NCBI GenBank assembly: GCA_964459065.1
Contig: CAYWMN010000093.1
Coordinates: 1 to 13,036, forward strand
Length of the DNA stretch: 13,036 nt
Reading direction: 5' to 3'
Source of the DNA: JAMCXS01 sp964459065
Lineage (GTDB): Bacteria; Acidobacteriota; Terriglobia; UBA7540
Both the position numbers and the translations under genes were made by a program. Of the stretch, positions 6,528 to 13,036 are shown one piece after another. How positions within the stretch are numbered: the stretch's first letter is position 1; each line of letters opens with the position of its first letter. Below the pieces are notes generated by a model. That model made no database searches and had not been told where the DNA came from. It was given only the letters and a program-made list of their open reading frames with translations.

Positions 6528-7484
6528 ATGGGATATTTCTTGGGTATTGACGGAGGTGGAACTCACACGACGGCATGGCTTGCCGATGGCGAAAAGCGCG
6601 TCGTGGCGCGCGTGGAGGTGGGAGCCTCGAACCCGGTTAAAGTTGGTTTCCCCGCCGCTCAGCGAGAGCTTCTCCAAGCCTATCGACGGGCTTGCCGCGC
6701 CGCGCGGGTCCGCCCTCCTTTTCTGGATGCGGTCTGCGCGGGGCTGGCCGGTTCGGACTCCCTCCGTGTTCACCGCAGGCTGCTCGGCTGGCTTCGAAAA
6801 TCGATTCCAGCCCGGGCGCACGCGCTGACCACCGACGCGGATATTACGCTTTCTGCTGCGTTCGGTGACGGTGAGGGAATCATTGTGATTGCCGGGACGG
6901 GTTCCATCGCCTACGGCCGAGACCGGCAGGGTCGAACGCTGCGTTGCGGGGGCTGGGGAAATCTATTTGATGACGGTGGATCAGGACATGACGTGGGCCG
7001 CAAGGCGGTGGGCTGCGCGCTTCGAGCCTTTGATGGACGTGGCGAAGGCACACGGCTGACGGGAGCGATTTGCCGCAAGCTTGGGGTTGATAGCGTGAGC
7101 GAAGTGGTATCGCTTCCGCTTTCTCCACAAGACGTTGCGGCGCTATTTGCGGTGGTGATGGGCGAGGCGGCCAAAGGCGACCGGGCAGCACGCCGGCTTC
7201 TGGACGAGGCTTCCTGTGATCTGGCGGAACTGGCGGCGACTCTGATTGCCGGCTTCGGATGGAAAGGGCGCCCGTGCAGGGTGGTTTGCTCGGGTGGGGT
7301 GTTTCAATCGAGTTCCAGGATTCGCCGGAAGTTTGCGCAACAGGTGCGCGCGTTCGAGCCCCAAGCCCGTGTATCCTTGCTCGCCCGAGAGCCGGCCGAA
7401 GGCGCCCTCTTTCTTGCCCGTCAGCTCGCGGAATCACGGCAGGGAAGGCTTCAAGGATCGGGGGCGCGGCGCGGCAGGGGATGA
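6528..7484 (+). CDS. BadF/BadG/BcrA/BcrD-family sugar kinase (N-acetylglucosamine or glucosamine kinase type)
   Basis: A 318-residue cytoplasmic ATP-dependent kinase of the ASKHA fold. Visible motifs are the phosphate-1 loop GIDGGGTHT (6-14), TTDADIT (101-107) with D103 as the likely catalytic base by comparison with human NAGK D107, the phosphate-2 motif IAGTGSIAYG (121-130), the sugar-site GGWGNLFDDGGSGHDVGR stretch (141-158) and the adenosine motif CSGGVF (254-259). The GGWG...GS block is typical of GlcNAc/glucosamine kinases and argues against the benzoyl-CoA or 2-hydroxyglutaryl-CoA dehydratase activators of the same superfamily. The start lies 13 bases after the receptor stop, with AAGGA (6513-6517) overlapping that stop, so the two genes are almost surely co-transcribed. 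A plausible job is phosphorylating an amino sugar or anhydro-sugar brought in through the receptor; the substrate is inference. The last ~15 residues are basic and unconserved-looking. Confidence 0.85.
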   Translation: MGYFLGIDGGGTHTTAWLADGEKRVVARVEVGASNPVKVGFPAAQRELLQAYRRACRAARVRPPFLDAVCAGLAGSDSLRVHRRLLGWLRKSIPARAHALTTDADITLSAAFGDGEGIIVIAGTGSIAYGRDRQGRTLRCGGWGNLFDDGGSGHDVGRKAVGCALRAFDGRGEGTRLTGAICRKLGVDSVSEVVSLPLSPQDVAALFAVVMGEAAKGDRAARRLLDEASCDLAELAATLIAGFGWKGRPCRVVCSGGVFQSSSRIRRKFAQQVRAFEPQARVSLLAREPAEGALFLARQLAESRQGRLQGSGARRGRG

Positions 7485-7576
7485 GGTTGGCGCAGTGGCG
7501 GGGCCGAGCGCGGCTTCTGTCCTGGTGGGCCTGGTGTAATTTCTTTCAGTTACTGGCGGTATGCGGCAGGTTGAAA

Positions 7577-7582
7577 TATAAT
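7577..7582 (+). promoter_or_regulatory. Consensus -10 box upstream of the small zinc-ribbon gene
   Basis: A perfect TATAAT lies 102 bases before the chosen ATG at 7685. The -35 region at 17-base spacing (7554-7559) reads TGGCGG and is poor, and there is no TGn extension. The 200-base spacer 7485-7684 holds no other gene that I can support. No convincing terminator for the receptor-kinase unit is visible. Confidence 0.4.
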
Positions 7583-7684
7583 TAGAACCAGGAACAGGAC
7601 GTACGGTTCATTCCTTCCGATCAAATACAGTTGAGCGTGAAAAGGTCGTTTGGGTTATCCTTGTGGATAGTGAAGGTGGGAAAG

Positions 7685-7993
7685 ATGAGTGTGCTGAATA
7701 TGTTCAAGAAAATCGACAGGAGATTCTGGTTTATTTGCCATAACTGTCTTCTGCGAACCAACCATGATACTTTGCAGTCTGTTTTCTATTCTGAAAACCC
7801 ACAGGTGATGTTGATGGGCCGACCCACGATGCTCTGTCCGCGCTGCAATGATGCCAACACCCGTTCATTTCAAGAGCTGAAAGAAGAAGGGGCCGAGTCC
7901 TCTCTGTGGGGATTAGAGCGGCTGGTGAAGAAATATCCGCGAAGCCGGTTTAAAGTGCGGTCTGGGAAAGAAACGGCCAAAGTGTCATCGTAG
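7685..7993 (+). CDS. Small zinc-ribbon-like protein of unknown function
   Basis: I do not recognise this protein. With the ATG at 7685 it has 102 residues; a TTG at 7631 in the same frame would add 18. The ATG is preferred because AAGGTGGG precedes it by a suitable distance. Two CxxC knuckles, C18-H-N-C21 and C51-P-R-C54, are 29 residues apart and fit a zinc ribbon. The N-terminus is basic and aromatic (KKIDRRFWF). The C-terminal half is charged and probably helical, ending in a lysine/arginine-rich tail (KKYPRSRFKVR), which could bind nucleic acid or an acidic partner. There is no signal peptide or membrane segment. It has its own -10-like box and stands between the kinase gene and the convergent glnD. 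The knuckle spacing and base composition look like a genuine gene rather than a chance frame. Confidence 0.7.
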   Translation: MSVLNMFKKIDRRFWFICHNCLLRTNHDTLQSVFYSENPQVMLMGRPTMLCPRCNDANTRSFQELKEEGAESSLWGLERLVKKYPRSRFKVRSGKETAKVSS

Positions 7994-7995
7994 GC

Positions 7996-8010
7996 CGGCA
8001 GGGCCTGCCG
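7996..8010. terminator. GC-rich hairpin after the zinc-ribbon gene (possible terminator)
   Basis: CGGCAGG-G-CCTGCCG (7 complementary bases on each side; in RNA, 6 pairs with a GGC loop) begins 3 bases after the stop codon. A second stem, GCGGCC (8043-8048) with GGCCGC (8061-8066), lies closer to the convergent glnD. Neither has a T-run, so they may be Rho-assisted or weak bidirectional terminators. Confidence 0.4.
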
Positions 8011-8074
8011 CTGGAGAAGCACAGCACCGTGTTTAAGATCCTGCGGCCAGCACGCTGATCGGCCGCCAGCAAAA

Positions 8075-10681
8075 TCAGGGGCGTCTGCGCGGGTTGGGAC
8101 CCTCACCCTCGAGCGCCTTCAAGAGTTCGTCGCGGATCGCCTGTTTGACTTCCTCGCCCGGTTTACGGCCCGCGCTCGTCAGATAGAAAACATCAATAGC
8201 TTTTTCCCCCTGTGTGTCGACAAGCGCTACGGTGATGTCGCAGTGATGTTCCGCTAACAGAGAGCTTGCGCGGTAGAGCAATCCCGGCTGGTCCTGGGTT
8301 ACCAGTTCAAGCAGCGTGCTGTGCGCAGAGGATTGGTCATCGACGCTGATTTCTGTTGAGATCTTAAGCTTGGAGTGCGCAGGTCGGTGGTTTTCCAGAC
8401 GTCCTTTCAGCAGTTCCTGCAGGTTTTGGCGGCCTGCCAGCACGTCGGCGATGGTTCCCCGCAGCCGGTCCTGCTCGGTGGGATTCAGGTCGAGCGTGTG
8501 AAACAGGTCTTCAAACCGGAAGGAATCAAGGACGATTCCGTCGCGGTTGGCAAAGGCATCCGCCGAGATGATGTTCATGCCCCAGGCGGCTAAAGTGCCA
8601 GTGAGTTGCGCGAACAGGGAAGGACGGTCATGGGTTAAGACCAGCAACTCCCATAAATGGTTCCGTTGCCGAAGCACCGTCTGGATTGGGTTTCGGGCCA
8701 AGTCCGCCGCCATCCTCCGGTGCAGGGCGATATCCTCGGAGCTGTTGGTTCGCAGATAACGTTTGGGGAAGCCTTCAAGAAATGCCGTCATGTCGGCGGG
8801 CTGCTTCGCGGCTTGTTCATTGGAGACCTTCTGGCTCCGGGGCGAGGGCGCCGTCTTAGGGTTGTGAATCCGCTCATTGTCCAGGCTGCGGGTCAGGGCA
8901 TTGGAGGTTGACGTATACAGCCGCCAGAGCATTTCCGCCTTCCAGGGGGTCAAAGCCTCGGGGTTGACGGACTTAATGTCGCAGTAGGTCAAAAGGCAGA
9001 GCGCCTTCAGCCGTTGCTCGGAGCCGACAAGCTCCGCCATTCGATGGACGGTATCGGGATCAAAGATGTCGCGGCGCAGAAAGGCCGTGGACATTTCCAG
9101 ATGATTACGGATTAGAAAGCGAACCGTGTCGCGCTCCTCCTCGTTGGCCTCAAGCCGGGCGAAAATCTGGTCCACCGCCTCAAGGCTTCCGTCCACATGG
9201 TTTGAAACCTCCATGCCTTTTCCCACATCGTGAAACAGTAGCGCGAACACCAGCAACTGCGGATTCGCGGTTTCGGACAGGATTTCCGCGTACTTGCCAT
9301 CCCACTCGTCGTTTGCCCCGCGCAGGGCGTTCAGGTTTTGAATGGTCATGAGCGAGTGTTCATCGACCGTGTAACGGTGGTAAAAATCACGGACCACCAG
9401 TGAGTCGATGGCGCGGAACTCCGGGAATAGAAGGTCAATCCATCCCAGACGGTGCATCGAGCGCAGAGCCTGGGCGGCATGGGGCAAGGCGAGAATCTGG
9501 CTGAACGCCTGCCAGAAGCCGGGTGCGGGGCGTGTCTGGCTTGGGTCCGAGGCGGCTTCGGTGACGCCGCGTTCAGCCTCCCGGCTCAGTTCCAGCCCGT
9601 GACGCGCCATAAATTCGAACAGGCGCAAGAAGTATTTCTGGTCGCGCGCTGCGGCGGGCTGCCGGAGATAGATCTTGCCGCCGACGGCCGAGAAATCGAT
9701 GTTGGAAACGCGCGATTTCCAATCCTGGTAGAGTCCGTAAAGGGCCAGCCGGGGCGGCTGGGTCTCGTTGCTGACTTCCTCGGTTAGTCGGTCGATGGTG
9801 CGGGCGTGGCGGAAGTAGATTCGCATCCAGTCTTCCGGCGGGACGGGATGGCCGATCTCGCCACCAATGCCCCGGGCCGCCGCCTCTTCCTGCAACTCGT
9901 AGGTCAGGCGGTTGTCGTCGCGGTTTTGACGGTAGTGAAGGAAGCATCGGACGGCGGACAGGAATTGGAACGCTTGCCGGGCCGGTTCAACATACCGCGT
10001 CGGCCACAGAGCCTCAGGAGACGCCCAGCACTGTTTTTTTTCAAGCTCGGAAATGGTGACCAGCCAGCGGGCGACATGAAAATCGCGAAGCCCTCCGGGC
10101 GCTTCCTTCAGATTCGGTTCCAGTTGGAAAAGCGTGTCCTGAAACTTCCGGTGCCTTTCCCGGGTCATTTTGATGAGGTCGTTGATGAGCGTTTGTCCTT
10201 CCTTGTTCAGCAGGCGGGGAAGGCTGTTTTCACGAAGGTACTGAAAAAGGTTTGGATCGCCTGCCAGGTGGCGTAGGTCCACCAGCGCGATGTTGAGTTC
10301 CAGGTTGTCCCGGAAAAGGTTCCTGCATTCATCCAGGGTATGGCAGGTTTGAGCGGCGCGAAGTCCCAAGTCCCAGAGGCTGCAGACGAACTGAGCGATG
10401 GGCTTGCGGTAGCTTTGCAGGGTTGAATCCTTCTCCGAAATAAAAAGCAGGTCGATGTCCGACGCCGGGAACAGCTCGCTGCGGCCGTACCCGCCGAGCG
10501 CCACCAGGCACAGGTTGTCCGGACCGTCAGCCTGCGGGGAAATAATGGCCTGATAGAGATTGGCTAGAACGCGGTCAACCAGCGCCGAGCGTTCTTTCAT
10601 AACGGTGAGTCCGTCGCCGGAGAAATCAAAGGATTTCTGGATGCGCTGAGACTCCGCGGTATAAAGATCTGATAGTGCCAT
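8075..10681 (-). CDS. glnD: GlnD: bifunctional [protein-PII] uridylyltransferase / uridylyl-removing enzyme
   Basis: The cell's glutamine sensor: it uridylylates PII proteins when glutamine is low and removes UMP when it is high, so setting glutamine synthetase activity and nitrogen gene expression. With the ATG at 10681 it has 868 residues (E. coli GlnD, 890). Domains in order: nucleotidyltransferase with G63-G-Y-G-R-S-E-L and SDIDL (74-78; metal aspartates D75 and D77); a central helical region; an HD domain with H442 and H484-D485-V-G-K-G; and two ACT domains (about 678-750 and 788-862) that bind glutamine. All key residues are present. The frame stays open to a TTG at 10912 and includes an ATG at 10810. 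I prefer 10681 because AGGA lies just upstream and a TATAAT on this strand lies between 10820 and 10815, which would put 10810 at or before the transcript start. No glnB or amtB is in the window. Confidence 0.93.
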   Translation of the reverse strand: MALSDLYTAESQRIQKSFDFSGDGLTVMKERSALVDRVLANLYQAIISPQADGPDNLCLVALGGYGRSELFPASDIDLLFISEKDSTLQSYRKPIAQFVCSLWDLGLRAAQTCHTLDECRNLFRDNLELNIALVDLRHLAGDPNLFQYLRENSLPRLLNKEGQTLINDLIKMTRERHRKFQDTLFQLEPNLKEAPGGLRDFHVARWLVTISELEKKQCWASPEALWPTRYVEPARQAFQFLSAVRCFLHYRQNRDDNRLTYELQEEAAARGIGGEIGHPVPPEDWMRIYFRHARTIDRLTEEVSNETQPPRLALYGLYQDWKSRVSNIDFSAVGGKIYLRQPAAARDQKYFLRLFEFMARHGLELSREAERGVTEAASDPSQTRPAPGFWQAFSQILALPHAAQALRSMHRLGWIDLLFPEFRAIDSLVVRDFYHRYTVDEHSLMTIQNLNALRGANDEWDGKYAEILSETANPQLLVFALLFHDVGKGMEVSNHVDGSLEAVDQIFARLEANEEERDTVRFLIRNHLEMSTAFLRRDIFDPDTVHRMAELVGSEQRLKALCLLTYCDIKSVNPEALTPWKAEMLWRLYTSTSNALTRSLDNERIHNPKTAPSPRSQKVSNEQAAKQPADMTAFLEGFPKRYLRTNSSEDIALHRRMAADLARNPIQTVLRQRNHLWELLVLTHDRPSLFAQLTGTLAAWGMNIISADAFANRDGIVLDSFRFEDLFHTLDLNPTEQDRLRGTIADVLAGRQNLQELLKGRLENHRPAHSKLKISTEISVDDQSSAHSTLLELVTQDQPGLLYRASSLLAEHHCDITVALVDTQGEKAIDVFYLTSAGRKPGEEVKQAIRDELLKALEGEGPNPRRRP

Positions 10682-10814
10682 CGTTGTCCTGGAATCGACA
10701 TCGGCCAGCCCCTTTGTCGCGGGGCCGGACGGGCGGGAGAATTTCCGGAAATTGAGTTTGCTTGTCAATTCCGACGTCTTCAGATCAAGCGATTCCAAAA
10801 AGCTACCCATGTCG

Positions 10815-10820
10815 ATTATA
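10815..10820 (-). promoter_or_regulatory. Candidate -10 box of glnD
   Basis: On the minus strand 10820-10815 reads TATAAT exactly. The -35 region about 17 bases upstream (TTTCTC near 10843-10838) is weak. The start would be near 10808, leaving a leader of about 127 bases to the ATG at 10681. The 234 bases between the response-regulator stop and this ATG hold no other supported gene. Confidence 0.4.
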
Positions 10821-10915
10821 GGTGCGGGACTGCGAAGGAGAAAATTAATTATGCTTATCGAGGGAATAAACAGGAACGTCTTCAGCGAGGCTCGCGGAAA
10901 GCTTGCCGGCAAAAA

Positions 10916-11821
10916 CTACCGGAGGGCGACTTCAACACAATCTCGGCCTGCTATCTTTGCCTGAGACAACGCCGCCTCGGCAACACCAATGAGGTCGTGT
11001 GCCTGCTTTTCGTCGTTTCCGATAACGACGCCGAGGCTGATCGTAACGTTAAGAGGTCCTTCAAAAGTTATGATAGGTTCCTTGCTGGATCGAGCCCGCA
11101 GCCGCTCGGCTGGTTTCAGGGCTTCTTCGCGGTTGCAGGCTGGCGACACGACGAGGAATTGGCCGCCGCCATAGCGTCCAAGGGAATCATAAGAGCGAAG
11201 GGCGCTTCGCATCCTTCGGCTCGTTTCGCGAAGCACGGCATCACCGGCAAGATGGCCGTATCGCTGATTGATCTGTTTTAGGCGGTCGATGTCGGCCATG
11301 ATCAACGACACCAGTGATCCTTGCCGACGGGCGCGGTGCAGTTCCCGGCAGAGGATCTCCATCATTGAGGAGCGGTTCCAGAGTCCAGTGAGGGAGTCGA
11401 CCTTTGTTTCGGCGTTGAGTACTGTTTGCGCTGAGCAAAGCTGCTCTTCCAGATCGATGATGCGCTCGGCGGCTCGCAGGCGGGCTCTGAGGTCCTGAGC
11501 GGCAAATGGTTTGGCCAGAAAATCGTCCGCCCCGGCCTGGAAGCATCCCTCGATATCCTCCTTTTCCTGTTTGGCCGTCAGCATGAGGATGTAGGTGCTG
11601 GGAGAGTTCTCGCGTTGCCGGAGCTGGCGGCAAACCTGCAGGCCATCCATGCCGGGCATCATCCAGTCCAGAATTGCGATCTTAGGGTGGTGGTCGGGCT
11701 GTAACAGTTGCCATGCCTCGTGGCCATTCGTGGCTGCCGTGACGTCGTATCCCCACTTATTCAGAAGGATTTCCAGCAACCGGCGACTGACGGGTTCATC
11801 GTCTGCAATCAGGACTTTCAT
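10916..11821 (-). CDS. Response regulator with receiver and degenerate GGDEF domain (PleD-like layout, probably not an active cyclase)
   Basis: A 301-residue cytoplasmic protein. The receiver (1-120) is complete: acidic pair D7/D8, phosphoacceptor D52 in LDWMMPGMDG, T82 and K104. A short helical linker (about 115-138) leads to a GGDEF domain (139-301). That domain keeps D142-SLTGLWNR, D177-I-D, N185, GH and D194, but the signature reads G218-G-G-Q-F222 instead of GG(D/E)EF, so the metal-binding and catalytic acid is missing. The inhibitory site R209-S-Y-D212 sits exactly five residues before it, as in PleD. The pattern suggests a phosphorylation-controlled c-di-GMP binder rather than a synthase; that is inference from the residues. 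Its ATG overlaps the stop of the upstream hybrid kinase gene by four bases, so translation is coupled and the kinase's HPt domain is the likely phosphate donor. Confidence 0.88.
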   Translation of the reverse strand: MKVLIADDEPVSRRLLEILLNKWGYDVTAATNGHEAWQLLQPDHHPKIAILDWMMPGMDGLQVCRQLRQRENSPSTYILMLTAKQEKEDIEGCFQAGADDFLAKPFAAQDLRARLRAAERIIDLEEQLCSAQTVLNAETKVDSLTGLWNRSSMMEILCRELHRARRQGSLVSLIMADIDRLKQINQRYGHLAGDAVLRETSRRMRSALRSYDSLGRYGGGQFLVVSPACNREEALKPAERLRARSSKEPIITFEGPLNVTISLGVVIGNDEKQAHDLIGVAEAALSQAKIAGRDCVEVALR

Positions 11822-13036
11822 CCTTTAACCTCATTGCTCCTGGTTTCGATTGAAGCGAGTACCCGGCGGATTTCCTGGTCAAGTGTGCGGAAGGCCTCCT
11901 GGGTGTGAGTGAGTGTATTCTCACGACCCATCTGCTCAAGCCGCTGGGCGGCTTCGAAAGCCTGTCGGGCCCCGAAGTTGCTAGCCGATCCCTTCAAGGT
12001 GTGAGCCGCCCGCTCGATTTCTTTGGCGTCCTTTCGATCGACGGCCTGCCGGATTTTCTCCAGCAGGGAGGGTGCTCCCTGTGCAAACAAGCCGAGGAGT
12101 TCCTGGAAAAGCTCCTGGTCGCCTTCAACCTGTGCGAGACCCTGGTTCCAGTCGACGGCCGGAGAAGAGTGTTCTTTTCGGGTTTCTTCCGACCGGTTGC
12201 GGGTAGTGCTGGGCAAGATTGATTCGATCACTTGAAGCAGTTGGGGGGCTCGAATTGGCTTGGGCACATATCCATCCATGCCGGCGGCCAAAAAACGCGC
12301 CCGATCGCCTTTCATCGCGTGCGCCGTCATGGCGACAATAGGAAGATGCGCGCCGGTTTTCCGTTCCTTTTTCCTGATGACGGCGGTCGCTTTAAGCCCG
12401 TCCATCCGCGGCATCTGAACATCCATGAAAACCAAGTCAAAAGTCTTGGTGCCGAAGGCCTCAAGCACTGATATGACTTCCCGCCCGTCGCAAACCGCGG
12501 TGACGGTATGACCGGATTTCCGCAGCAGGCGTCCCGCCAATTCGCGGTTCACCAGATCGTCTTCGGCCAACAGGATGCGGAGCCTTCTAGACCGCTCCCG
12601 CAGCGTGTGGCGGGTGATTAGTTCAGTGTTTTGCTGGCGGTGAGGCCTGGGGTCCAGCGCAAGCAGCACGGCCTGCAGAAGGTCCAATTCCTTAATGGGC
12701 TTGTGAAGGTAGGCGGCGATGCCGAGTTCCCGGCAGCGCAGGCCGTCGCCGCGCCGTCCCGCCGAGGTCAGCATCATAATGGTGGCGCCGGCCAGGCTGG
12801 AATCCTGCTTGATCCTCTCCGCTACGGTGAAACCGTCGAGGTCGGGCATTTGGGAATCGATCAGGACTAAGGGAAAAGGCCTTCCCTTGTCCCGTGCCAG
12901 CTCCATTGCAGCCAGACCGGACCAGCCGCCGTCAGCCATGGCGGGTTTCATGCCCCAACCGGCCAGCATCGCTTCCAGGATGCGGCGGTTTGTTGCGTTA
13001 TCGTCAATGACCAGGGTGGCAGTGCCCTGCAGTTGG
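11818..13036 (-). CDS. Hybrid histidine kinase, C-terminal REC-REC-HPt part (5' end outside the window)
   Basis: The frame is open from the right edge (first full codon at 13035) to the TGA at 11820-11818: 405 residues in the window. It begins inside a receiver domain, with LVIDDNATNRRIL at residues 8-20 from the edge, and an ATG at 12969 is internal to that domain, so it is not the true start. Receiver 1 has acidic pair D11/D12 and phosphoacceptor D60. Receiver 2 (starting LRILLAEDD) has FMDVQMPRMDG, a conserved TAHAM and KPI. The C-terminal HPt domain carries HTLKGS, whose histidine accepts phosphate. This order is typical of BarA/EvgS-like phosphorelay kinases; sensor, dimerisation and ATPase domains would lie to the right and cannot be seen. 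The gene overlaps the downstream response-regulator gene in an ATGA, pointing to a single phosphorelay unit. Confidence 0.9.
   Translation of the reverse strand, partial: QLQGTATLVIDDNATNRRILEAMLAGWGMKPAMADGGWSGLAAMELARDKGRPFPLVLIDSQMPDLDGFTVAERIKQDSSLAGATIMMLTSAGRRGDGLRCRELGIAAYLHKPIKELDLLQAVLLALDPRPHRQQNTELITRHTLRERSRRLRILLAEDDLVNRELAGRLLRKSGHTVTAVCDGREVISVLEAFGTKTFDLVFMDVQMPRMDGLKATAVIRKKERKTGAHLPIVAMTAHAMKGDRARFLAAGMDGYVPKPIRAPQLLQVIESILPSTTRNRSEETRKEHSSPAVDWNQGLAQVEGDQELFQELLGLFAQGAPSLLEKIRQAVDRKDAKEIERAAHTLKGSASNFGARQAFEAAQRLEQMGRENTLTHTQEAFRTLDQEIRRVLASIETRSNEVKG

Noticed and set aside
6528..7484. The BadF-family protein as an activator of benzoyl-CoA reductase or 2-hydroxyacyl-CoA dehydratase
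   Set aside because: It has the GGWG and glycine-serine sugar-site block of NAGK-type kinases, lacks the paired Fe-S cysteine pattern expected of activators, and has no dehydratase or reductase genes nearby.
10903..10912. Palindrome TTGCCGGCAA after the response-regulator gene as a terminator
   Set aside because: It is self-complementary with no loop and is not followed by a T-run on the minus strand, so it cannot form a normal intrinsic terminator.
1..13036. CRISPR arrays, insertion sequences, rRNA genes, prophage or toxin-antitoxin genes
   Set aside because: No regularly spaced repeats, transposase-like frames, terminal inverted repeats or rRNA-like stretches were seen on reading both strands.

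Overview
The window is ordinary bacterial chromosome, GC-rich (about 55-60% by eye). The best guess for the source is a soil- or sediment-type Acidobacteriota or a close relative. The basis is a TonB-dependent receptor with an N-terminal carboxypeptidase-regulatory-like domain, a Tat-exported GH9 glycoside hydrolase, a GlnD-type uridylyltransferase and large hybrid kinases in a Gram-negative setting. No marker gene fixes the taxon, so this is inference. No mobile element, CRISPR array, rRNA or phage gene was seen.

Layout from left to right. (1) 1-1624, minus strand: the N-terminal 541 codons of a Tat-signal GH9 hydrolase that runs off the left edge. (2) 1625-1824: a divergent control region with a Crp/Fnr-like palindrome between promoters facing both ways. 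(3) 1825-3563, plus strand: a Crp/Fnr-family regulator, then a 302-base spacer holding a TGAC-N4-GTCA site, then a RIC/ScdA/YtfE-type di-iron protein for iron-sulfur repair. The pair looks like a nitrosative or oxidative stress module. (4) 3742-3818, minus strand: tRNA-Arg(ACG) with encoded CCA and its own promoter. (5) 3995-7484, plus strand: a two-gene unit of a TonB-dependent outer-membrane receptor and a BadF/NAGK-type sugar kinase, probably uptake and phosphorylation of an amino-sugar or related carbohydrate. (6) 7685-7993, plus strand: a small CxxC/CxxC zinc-ribbon-like protein of unknown role. (7) 8075-13036, minus strand: glnD, preceded by a response regulator with a degenerate GGDEF domain, preceded by the REC-REC-HPt end of a hybrid histidine kinase that runs off the right edge. 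The kinase and regulator genes overlap by 4 bases.

The most interesting points are: a class II Fnr-type promoter geometry upstream of the iron-sulfur repair gene (palindrome centre at -41.5 relative to a start predicted from a TGTAAT -10); a GGDEF domain whose signature reads GGGQF while the RxxD inhibitory site and other nucleotide-contact residues remain, suggesting a c-di-GMP sensor rather than a synthase; and the GH9 protein with an unassigned ~235-residue domain between its Tat signal and the Ig-like and catalytic domains. I did not find a clearly new multi-gene system.
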